Below, piece by piece: positions 6,297 through 12,141 of a stretch of 14,474 nucleotides of DNA. Positions within the stretch are counted from its first letter, which is position 1, and every line of letters starts with the position of its first letter. This DNA comes from RGIG250 sp964540025 (GTDB lineage Bacteria; Bacillota; Negativicutes; Selenomonadales; Selenomonadaceae). The stretch is from assembly GCA_964540025.1 (NCBI GenBank), contig CAZIKQ010000045.1, positions 1-14,474 on the forward strand. Direction: 5' to 3'. A model generated the notes under the pieces. It was not told where the DNA came from and ran no database searches. It worked only from the letters and a program-made list of their open reading frames with translations. A program made the translations under genes and the position numbers.

Positions 6297-7814
6297 ATGT
6301 TTGACATGAGTCCTGAAAATACCTGGAAACAGGTAATGGATCTCCTGAGAGAAAACCCTGCTACCGAACCGGCAGTAGATCCCTGGCTCGCTCCCCTGAT
6401 GCCGGTTTCCCTGTCTGAGGCAAGCTTCATCCTGGCTGCCCAGACTGATATCGCCAGGAATTTCATAACGACCCGTTACATAAACCACATATCCGGCGCC
6501 GCCAGACAGATTTTGGGCCACGATGTACCAATCGATATAATTTCCATGAAGGAAATGCCGGAAATTTCCTCCGAAGGCCCCTCTTCCCGGCCTGAAACAC
6601 CGGAAGAAGCTGCTCCGGCGGCAAGCTTGGCCGCCCCGGTGATTCATGAGACAGAAAATGTCTACATCGATGAAAAGACCGGGCAGGGGTCATTGTTTGA
6701 TTCCGGTGAAGCGGCCGGAGAAAAGCCGACTACCACCGCAAATGTCCCGGAGGATTTTTCTCCCCTGACCATCATCGGCCCGGGAGACAGATCCTCCCTT
6801 CTTCAAAACTATACCTTCGACACCTTTGTAACCGGCAGCAACAACCGGTTCGCCCATGCCGCCGCAAAAGCGGTGGCCGAGTCCCCGGGCATGACCTATA
6901 ATCCCTTCTTTATTTACGGCGGCGTGGGACTGGGCAAGACCCATCTGATGCACGCTATCGGCAATCAGATCCTCGATAATTATCCCAATATGCGGGTACT
7001 TTACATCACCAGCGAAAAATTCACCAACGAATTTATCGACTCCATTCAGGAAGGCCGCCCGGATAAATTCCGCCAGCGGTACAGGAGCATCGACGCCCTT
7101 TTGGTGGACGATATCCAGTTCCTCCACAACAAGGAGCGTACCCAGGAGGAATTTTTCCATACGTTCAACGCTCTCCGCCAGGACAACAAGCAGATCATTC
7201 TTTCCAGCGACCGGAAGCCCAGCGAGCTGAAAACCCTTGAGGACCGGCTCCGCTCCCGGTTCGAATGGGGACTTATCACCGACATTACCGCCCCGGATCT
7301 GGAAACCCGGATCGCGATCCTCCAAAAGAAGGCCTTACTGGATCATATCAGCGTGCCTGACGACGTCCTCGTATTCATCGCCACCAGGATCGATAAGAAC
7401 ATCCGCGAGCTGGAAGGAGCCCTTACCCGGGTGGTAGCCTACTCCTCCATAAACCGGGAGCAGATCACCACAAATATCGCCCAGCAGGCCATGAATGACC
7501 TCTATGATAAACCGGAGCGTCCCAACGTCACTATCGAGCTCATTCAGGAAATGGTCTGCCGCTACTACAAGGTAGCCAAGGAGGATCTTTTGGGAAAGAG
7601 CCGCAGCCGGAATATCGTCATTCCCCGGCAGGTGGCAATCTATCTCTGCAAGGAGCTTACCGACACCAGCCTCCAGCAGATAGGCAATTACTTTGGAGGC
7701 AAGGACCATACCACGGTAATGCACTCCTTCAACAAGATCCGCGACAACCGCCATAAGAAGGAAGATCTGGATAAATCAATTATCGAGCTGATCAGTCAGA
7801 TTCAGAAGATGTGA
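6297..7814 (+). CDS. dnaA: Chromosomal replication initiator protein DnaA
   Basis: A 505-residue initiator ATPase that binds DnaA boxes, melts oriC and recruits the helicase loader machinery. Domain I covers about 1-85; domain II is a long variable linker (about 86-165) rich in Pro, Glu and Ala; domain III is the AAA+ core with Walker A GGVGLGKT (208-215), Walker B ALLVDD (to 272), sensor I ILSSD, the RLRSRFEWG box VII and the sensor II NIRELEG (368-374). Domain IV ends with the box-recognition helix GGKDHTTVMHSF (467-478). The ATG at 6297 follows AAAGGGGA by 6 nt; a second ATG three codons later is less likely. It is flanked by DnaA-box clusters on both sides. The family length is usually 440-470, the excess being mostly in domain II. 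Confidence 0.99.
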   Translation: MFDMSPENTWKQVMDLLRENPATEPAVDPWLAPLMPVSLSEASFILAAQTDIARNFITTRYINHISGAARQILGHDVPIDIISMKEMPEISSEGPSSRPETPEEAAPAASLAAPVIHETENVYIDEKTGQGSLFDSGEAAGEKPTTTANVPEDFSPLTIIGPGDRSSLLQNYTFDTFVTGSNNRFAHAAAKAVAESPGMTYNPFFIYGGVGLGKTHLMHAIGNQILDNYPNMRVLYITSEKFTNEFIDSIQEGRPDKFRQRYRSIDALLVDDIQFLHNKERTQEEFFHTFNALRQDNKQIILSSDRKPSELKTLEDRLRSRFEWGLITDITAPDLETRIAILQKKALLDHISVPDDVLVFIATRIDKNIRELEGALTRVVAYSSINREQITTNIAQQAMNDLYDKPERPNVTIELIQEMVCRYYKVAKEDLLGKSRSRNIVIPRQVAIYLCKELTDTSLQQIGNYFGGKDHTTVMHSFNKIRDNRHKKEDLDKSIIELISQIQKM

Positions 7815-7938
7815 GTTTAATTAAAAAGTACTAATTAAGCTCTATGGTTTTTACAAAGTAAAAAGTTTTGTCATCTGATAAGGTAATTTTATTTCCTCAA
7901 ATGTGAATCCCCAGAAATACATTCCCTAAGGGAACTGT

Positions 7939-7947
7939 TTATCCACG
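7939..7947 (+). promoter_or_regulatory. DnaA box TTATCCACG, left arm of the oriC palindrome
   Basis: TTATCCACG differs from the TTATCCACA consensus only at the last base. It faces the identical box at 8003-8011 on the other strand. Confidence 0.8.
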
Positions 7948-8002
7948 CCGGTACTTAACGATTGACAAGGCCTCGGCCGCAGTCAGAGTTTATGTACCGT
8001 TG

Positions 8003-8011
8003 CGTGGATAA
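8003..8011 (-). promoter_or_regulatory. DnaA box TTATCCACG, right arm of the oriC palindrome
   Basis: CGTGGATAA on the plus strand reads TTATCCACG on the minus strand. It is the mirror copy of the box at 7939-7947, with starts 64 bp apart. Confidence 0.8.
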
Positions 8012-8177
8012 TCAAATGAGAATGTGTTCCCGTGGAAATGTATTTCTGGGTAATCTTGAATGAAATTGATATATTGATTATTTTCTAAAAAAGTCACCAA
8101 TTTCATCGTGTAAAACCTGTAGACAACCGGTGGACCGGCTGTGAACATTTTTTTACCTGTTCGGCGTCAAGTGGATA

Positions 8178-8186
8178 TGTGGATAA
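8178..8186 (-). promoter_or_regulatory. Perfect-consensus DnaA box
   Basis: TGTGGATAA reads TTATCCACA, the exact consensus, on the minus strand. Degenerate boxes lie close by: AGTGGATAT (8170-8178) and CTTTCCACA (8209-8217). Confidence 0.85.
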
Positions 8187-8226
8187 AATGTGAATTATAA
8201 TCCACTGTCTTTCCACACCGCCTTTT

Positions 8227-8238
8227 AGTGATATCACT
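8227..8238. promoter_or_regulatory. 12-bp perfect palindrome AGTGATATCACT in oriC
   Basis: AGTGATATCACT is fully self-complementary and lies between the perfect DnaA box and the unwinding unit. It may be a binding site of a dimeric origin regulator, but no family is recognised. Confidence 0.35.
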
Positions 8239-8251
8239 GATTTCTACAGCC

Positions 8252-8293
8252 TTTTCCACTTTTCAACCGTCCCTACTACTAAGAATACTATCT
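8252..8293 (+). promoter_or_regulatory. Tandem DnaA boxes followed by DnaA-trio repeat
   Basis: TTTTCCACT (8252-8260) and TTTTCAACC (8260-8268) lie head to tail, followed by a short GTCC spacer and then CTA CTA CTA AGA ATA CTA TCT from 8273. On the minus strand this reads 3'-GAT repeats, the DnaA-trio pattern 3'-[G/A]A[T/A]-5' described for origin melting in B. subtilis. The order box, GC spacer, trio, AT-rich DNA matches that system. Confidence 0.75.
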
Positions 8294-8326
8294 ATATTTA
8301 TAAAATATATAAATTCCAAATAAAAA
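8282..8326. other. AT-rich DNA unwinding element
   Basis: Only 5 of 45 bases are G or C. It directly follows the DnaA-trio repeats and lies just before the dnaN RBS, the expected place for strand opening. Confidence 0.75.
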
Positions 8327-8341
8327 CGGAGTGTGGAAAAA

Positions 8342-9478
8342 ATGAAATTTACCTGCGAAAGACAAGAGCTGATGGAAGCGCTCTCCGTAGCGATTAAAGC
8401 CGTATCCTCTTCACCTAATTCCCCTATATTATCAGGTATCCTGATCAATGCCGCTCCCGGCGAGGGCGAGATGACCGGGGAAATAGAGCTCCGCGGAACA
8501 AACAATGAACTATACATTGTGACCAGGGCCAGAGCAGAGGTAGAGGAAGGGGGAAGCATAATCCTCTCGGCCAGATATCTCTACGATTTCTGCCGCAATT
8601 TCCGGGGCATCAATATCATTTTCCAGGAGGACAGGGAGCGGAATATGGTAAATATCTCCTCCGGGGATGCAAAATGCGACTTGCTGACAATGACGGGAGA
8701 ATTTCCTGAGCCAAAGCAGCACCAGGCAGCGGCAACCTTCACCGCTTCCTCCGGCAGCTTCAAAAAGCTCATTTCCGAAGTCTGCTTCGCTGCCGCCCAG
8801 GAGAGTGACATCAGCGGCAAGGCGATTTTTACCGGCTGTCTCCTCGATCTGGACGACACGAATATAAATCTCGTGGCCACCAATACCCACCGCCTGGCCA
8901 TCGCCAGCGGCCAGGTAGAGGGAGACGGGGCAAAGGCCCAGACCATCGTCCCTTCCAGGATACTGGCGGAAATCGGCCGCATCATGCCGGATACCGACGC
9001 TACCGTTACCGTGGACATTTCCCGGGAGATCGTCGTCTTTTCCTTTGAGAATATGATGATTGCCACCTCGGTTATTGAAGGGGTTTTCCCGGATTACCGG
9101 CGGGTTATTCCCCAGGAGCTTCCCATCAGGGCTACAATCAACCGGAGCCTTTTTCAGCAGGCGGTTACCAGAGCCTCCATCATCGCCAAGAGCTCCAATA
9201 TTGCCTTCGTGGTAAAGCTTGTTTTCAGCCAGGGTATTGTAGTAGTAAGCGCCAACAGCCAGGCTATCGGCTTTGCGGAGGATAAAATCGAGGCCGCTAT
9301 CGAAGGGGGAGAGCTGACGATTGCTTTCAATCCTGATTATCTGGCGGACGCCATGAAGGTTATGAACGGGGATGAAGTCATTATCGATATGTCCGCTTCC
9401 CTGAAGCCGGCCATCATCAGGGAGCCGGAAAACGACAGCTTCCGCTGCGTAATTACTCCTGTAAGGACAAAGAATTGA
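8342..9478 (+). CDS. dnaN: DNA polymerase III subunit beta (sliding clamp)
   Basis: A 378-residue clamp subunit; the dimer encircles DNA and tethers the replicative polymerase. The N-terminus MKFTCERQELMEALSVAIKAV, the NTHRLA motif (171-176), VFPDYRRVIP (about 238-247), NPDYLADA and the C-terminal ITPVR are family hallmarks, and the length is typical. The ATG at 8342 is chosen over the in-frame GTG at 8333: GGAG at 8328-8331 is 10 nt from the ATG but only 1 nt from the GTG, and the protein beginning MKFT is canonical. The TGTGGAAAA over the GTG is itself a near-consensus DnaA box (TTTTCCACA on the minus strand), so DnaA could influence dnaN. recF follows after 3 nt. Confidence 0.98.
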   Translation: MKFTCERQELMEALSVAIKAVSSSPNSPILSGILINAAPGEGEMTGEIELRGTNNELYIVTRARAEVEEGGSIILSARYLYDFCRNFRGINIIFQEDRERNMVNISSGDAKCDLLTMTGEFPEPKQHQAAATFTASSGSFKKLISEVCFAAAQESDISGKAIFTGCLLDLDDTNINLVATNTHRLAIASGQVEGDGAKAQTIVPSRILAEIGRIMPDTDATVTVDISREIVVFSFENMMIATSVIEGVFPDYRRVIPQELPIRATINRSLFQQAVTRASIIAKSSNIAFVVKLVFSQGIVVVSANSQAIGFAEDKIEAAIEGGELTIAFNPDYLADAMKVMNGDEVIIDMSASLKPAIIREPENDSFRCVITPVRTKN

Positions 9479-9481
9479 TAA

Positions 9482-10768
9482 ATGAAGATAAAATCGCTTG
9501 CCCTGCGAAATTTTCGCAGTTATGAAGAACTGAAGCTGGAGCTTTCACCGGGAATAAATCTTCTGGCGGGGGAGAATGCCCAGGGAAAAACGAATATTCT
9601 CGAGGCCGTTTTCTACACGGCCCTGGCCCGCTCCCACCGCACCTCTGATGACCGGGACCTGGTGAAGAACGGCTGCGGGGAAGCCTCGGTGGATATTGTT
9701 TTGGAACGGCTGGGGGTAGAGAATAGCCTTTCCTTTCACATTTACCGGCAGGGACGCCGGAAAATCATCGTCAACGGTGCGCCGGTAACCCTCCGTCAGC
9801 ACGTGGGTTCAGTGAACATAGTCTGTTTTTCGCCGGAGGATTTGTATCTGGTGAAGGGAGCCCCGGCGGTTCGGAGGCGCTTTCTCGATGCGGAGCTCAG
9901 TCAGGCCAGCGCCGCTTATTTTCATGATTTTGACGAATATGTAAAAATCCTCAATCAGCGGAACAGCCTCCTTAAATCAATCAGGGAAAAGATGACCGGC
10001 TTATCTGACGATGAGTATGGCTCTGAAGGATGCGAGGGAGGTTATCCGGCCGAGGGCGTCAGGGAAAAAACGATCGGTTCTGACCGGGAAAGCTCTGATG
10101 ATCTGCTGGAGGTTTGGGACGGCAATCTGGCTGACCGGGCGGCCAGGGTGGCGGTCCGCCGGTTAAACGCCATAAAGCGGCTGAAAAGGGTAGCGGGAGA
10201 GATCGCCGGTAATCTGACAAGGGGAGCCGACGTCCTGGATATGGAGTACGAGCAGATAAATCTGAAGCAGGACGATATCGGCAGAATAATGATGTATGAG
10301 GCGGTAAAGGAAGTACAGGAAAGCTCCGGCGACATTTTTAATGACTCCCAGATAAAGAAAATAGCCGAGGGATATCTGGCCGAGCTGAGGCTGCGCCGCC
10401 GAAAGGATATCTTTCGGGGGAATACGTCCATCGGTCCCCACCGGGACGATATAAAAATAACTGTAAACGGACTTGATCTGAGGGATTTTGGTTCTCAGGG
10501 GCAGCAGAGAACCGGGGCCCTGTGCCTGAAGCTGGCGGAAGTGGAATTTCTCCGTCAGACGGCTGGGGAGTATCCGATCCTGCTCCTTGACGATGTGATG
10601 AGCGAGCTGGACCGGGGGCGGAGGCTGGAGCTTCTGGAATATATCCGCCGCTCGGATATTCAAAGCATTATTACGGCCACCGACAAGGCTTATTTTGAGG
10701 GGGCAATGGATTCGATCCAGGCGGTTTATGGGGTAAAGAACAGCATGGTGGAGAAGATAAACAGATAA
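9482..10768 (+). CDS. recF: DNA replication/repair protein RecF with acidic insertion
   Basis: A 428-residue SMC-like ATPase that acts with RecO and RecR to load RecA at gaps. Walker A is GENAQGKTN (30-38), the ABC signature region is FGSQGQQRT (336-344) and Walker B is ILLLDDVMSELD (366-377). The usual family length is about 360-375. Most of the excess is an insertion at about 166-206, between NQRNSLLKSI and LLEVWDGNLA, rich in Asp, Glu, Ser and Gly and low in hydrophobic residues. The reading frame runs through it without a break. The start lies 3 nt after the dnaN stop with only a distant AAGGA, so translation is probably coupled to dnaN. No S4-domain (yaaA) gene lies between them. Confidence 0.97.
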   Translation: MKIKSLALRNFRSYEELKLELSPGINLLAGENAQGKTNILEAVFYTALARSHRTSDDRDLVKNGCGEASVDIVLERLGVENSLSFHIYRQGRRKIIVNGAPVTLRQHVGSVNIVCFSPEDLYLVKGAPAVRRRFLDAELSQASAAYFHDFDEYVKILNQRNSLLKSIREKMTGLSDDEYGSEGCEGGYPAEGVREKTIGSDRESSDDLLEVWDGNLADRAARVAVRRLNAIKRLKRVAGEIAGNLTRGADVLDMEYEQINLKQDDIGRIMMYEAVKEVQESSGDIFNDSQIKKIAEGYLAELRLRRRKDIFRGNTSIGPHRDDIKITVNGLDLRDFGSQGQQRTGALCLKLAEVEFLRQTAGEYPILLLDDVMSELDRGRRLELLEYIRRSDIQSIITATDKAYFEGAMDSIQAVYGVKNSMVEKINR

Positions 10769-10804
10769 TAAATTTTAATGTCTTCTATAAGAAAATAAAG
10801 ATTT

Positions 10805-11095
10805 TTCCTACAGGGGAAACCACCTAAAGCCTCACCTTTAGGGGAGGTGGCACCGAGTGCGACTCCCTAAGCTCTGACATCACTGCGTTTAGCAATCGCT
10901 AAGTAGTTTACATGGCTCGCACACCCCTCAGGCTCCTACGGAGCCAGCTCCCCTTGAGGGGAGCCTATGAGATGGATTATTAGTTAACGCTTTCAGCGGC
11001 TTGAGTGCTCAGGCCAACCCAAAGGGAGAGGCGAGAACGCCCCCTGGCTCCCCCTCTGGGAGAACTGGCAGTCCGCCAGGACCGGCTGAGAGGGT
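10805..11095. repeat. Intergenic palindromic repeat island B between recF and the DUF721 gene
   Basis: The 363-nt gap between recF and the next gene has no gene and is built of palindromic repeat units. The first carries CCTCACC-TTTA-GGGGAGG with a following GGCACCGAGTGC tail (10830-10861). The second is in minus orientation and holds GGCTCC-TAC-GGAGCC (10931-10945) and GCTCCCC-TTGA-GGGGAGC (10947-10964). The third (10989-11095) starts with the 31-nt block shared with island A and continues with a 40-nt block (11021-11060) that recurs at 14279-14318 with three differences. These resemble the dispersed GGCTCCCC/GGGGAGC repeats seen in many gut Bacillota genomes (family knowledge). No T-run, promoter or gene was found. 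Confidence 0.8.
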
Positions 11096-11131
11096 AAACG
11101 GCTTCATAAGAAAGAACAGCAGGCGATAGAT

Positions 11132-12106
11132 ATGTCAGAAACCGAGAGGGTAACAAAAACCGAATCCTTCCGAGAAATAATGGGGCGGCTTTACCTGTCC
11201 ACCTCCCGCTTAGGACAGCGGAGCCGCCGGGGAAAACTGTCCGCCGAATATCGGCGGCAGCTGGTAATGGCCCGCTGGCCGGAAATCGTTTCGCCGGCGG
11301 TTTCCAGCCATGCCGCCCCGCATCATTTTTCCTTTGATACCCTGTTTGTAAGCGCCGAACCGGTCTGGGCCAACCAGCTGGAGTACCTGAAGCGGGAGCT
11401 TATGGACAAGATAAACGCCTATACCTGCGGCGAAACCGTAAAGGATATAAGGTTTACCGCCTGGAAAAATTTAGCTTCGCCCCTGCCGGTGGTTTCCGAA
11501 AGGGCAGAGGAATACCTTTCAGCTGGTCAGGATTATTTGATCATCCCCGGCGAGGCTGACCGGGAGCAGGCAAAGAAAATCGTGGACGGGCTCATGGGAA
11601 CTCCTGACCGGCCTTTGAAGGAGAGAGCCGAAAAAAGCCTGGCGGCGGAGCTGAGGGCGAGAAAGATTTCGCAAAAGAGAAATTTTGGAAAATGTCCCGT
11701 CTGCGGCCGTCCCACCGCTTCCGCGGACGGTTACTGCTCCTCCTGTATCGTGAAAAAGCATGATGAATACAGGAGCCGGATCAGGTCAAAGCTGATTGCC
11801 TGTCCCTGGGCGGGCTACGCCGAGGTCAACAGCTTCATAAAATGCCGCCCGGAGGAATACAACCGGATCCGTCAGGAGCTTTTAAGGGAGCAGGCCGAAA
11901 GAGTTCCTTATCGGAAGGATACGGATACCCCGGGGACTTATACCCTGGAGGAATATATTCTGGTAATGCTTTATAAGACGTTGCCTCTGGAAAGATTAAA
12001 CGACATTTTGATGAGCAAGGCCCTTTTTGAACTCAGGTATGACCTGAATGGTGGCCCGTTTCCTCCTGCAAGGGTCAAGAAGAATCTTTGGAAAAATTTG
12101 CAATAG
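11132..12106 (+). CDS. DUF721/DciA-like protein with zinc ribbon and C-terminal extension
   Basis: A 324-residue protein. Residues about 12-110 match the DUF721 (DciA-like) pattern, with the ELxVxVxxPxWAxxLxxLKxxLL type motif seen as TLFVSAEPVWANQLEYLKRELMDKIN (70-95). DciA is a loader or partner of the replicative helicase in many bacteria, and DUF721 genes in Bacillota often lie beside recF and gyrB. Beyond it is a charged linker, then a probable zinc ribbon with Cys188, Cys191, Cys202 and Cys205, and a basic helical C-terminal region (about 210-324) with no recognised family. Typical DUF721 proteins are about 90-180 residues. The RBS is weak (AGCAGG at 11118-11123). It is separated from recF by a repeat island and from gyrB by 35 nt. 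Confidence 0.85.
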   Translation: MSETERVTKTESFREIMGRLYLSTSRLGQRSRRGKLSAEYRRQLVMARWPEIVSPAVSSHAAPHHFSFDTLFVSAEPVWANQLEYLKRELMDKINAYTCGETVKDIRFTAWKNLASPLPVVSERAEEYLSAGQDYLIIPGEADREQAKKIVDGLMGTPDRPLKERAEKSLAAELRARKISQKRNFGKCPVCGRPTASADGYCSSCIVKKHDEYRSRIRSKLIACPWAGYAEVNSFIKCRPEEYNRIRQELLREQAERVPYRKDTDTPGTYTLEEYILVMLYKTLPLERLNDILMSKALFELRYDLNGGPFPPARVKKNLWKNLQ

Positions 12107-12110
12107 AAAT

Positions 12111-12126
12111 TGTTTCACATGAAACA
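12111..12126. promoter_or_regulatory. parS-like ParB-binding site
   Basis: TGTTTCACATGAAACA differs at one central base (A for G at position 9) from the parS consensus TGTTTCACGTGAAACA. The seven outer bases on each side are perfectly symmetrical. It lies 5 nt after the DUF721 stop codon and ends 5 nt before the gyrB RBS, about 4 kb from oriC, where parS sites are expected. A conserved central CG is usual, so binding is plausible but not certain. Confidence 0.6.
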
Positions 12127-12141
12127 AAAAAGGAGAAAGAT

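Larger units (their letters stand above)
7910..8050. repeat. Large imperfect inverted repeat within oriC
   Basis: The outer arms are a perfect 14-bp match: CCCAGAAATACATT at 7910-7923 and its complement at 8037-8050. Moving inward, GGGAAC (7929-7934) matches GTTCCC (8026-8031), TTATCCACGC (7939-7948) matches GCGTGGATAA (8002-8011), and CGGTAC (7949-7954) matches GTACCG (7994-7999). A central region of about 39 nt contains TGAC...GTCA and GGCCTCGGCC. The arms differ by small insertions, the right arm having extra sequence between its GTTCCC and DnaA-box segments. The structure has no coding potential and no T-run after it. Confidence 0.9.
7815..8341. other. Replication origin oriC (dnaA-dnaN intergenic region)
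   Basis: This 527-bp gene-free stretch between dnaA and dnaN has all the parts of a bacterial origin. From left to right it holds an A/T-only inverted repeat just after dnaA (7817-7823 with 7832-7838), a 141-bp imperfect palindrome with two opposed DnaA boxes (7910-8050), an AT-rich stretch (8055-8105), a small inverted repeat CCGGT-GG-ACCGG (8127-8138), a perfect DnaA box (8178-8186) with degenerate copies around it, a 12-bp palindrome (8227-8238), and a tandem-box/DnaA-trio/AT-rich unwinding unit (8252-8326). The gene order around it supports the assignment. Confidence 0.93.

Noticed and set aside
8025..8039. Second parS-like site in oriC (TGTTCCCGTGGAAAT)
   Set aside because: Only the left half fits; the centre and right half are shifted relative to the parS consensus.
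7910..8050. The oriC palindrome read as the dnaA transcription terminator
   Set aside because: It lacks a compact stem with a following T-run, and it contains two DnaA boxes, so an origin role fits better.
8333..8341. GTG start for dnaN
   Set aside because: The Shine-Dalgarno sequence is too close to this GTG, while the ATG at 8342 has proper spacing and gives the canonical N-terminus.
10805..11095. CRISPR array
   Set aside because: The repeats are palindromic modules in both orientations without regular spacing or unique spacers of equal length, and no cas genes are present.
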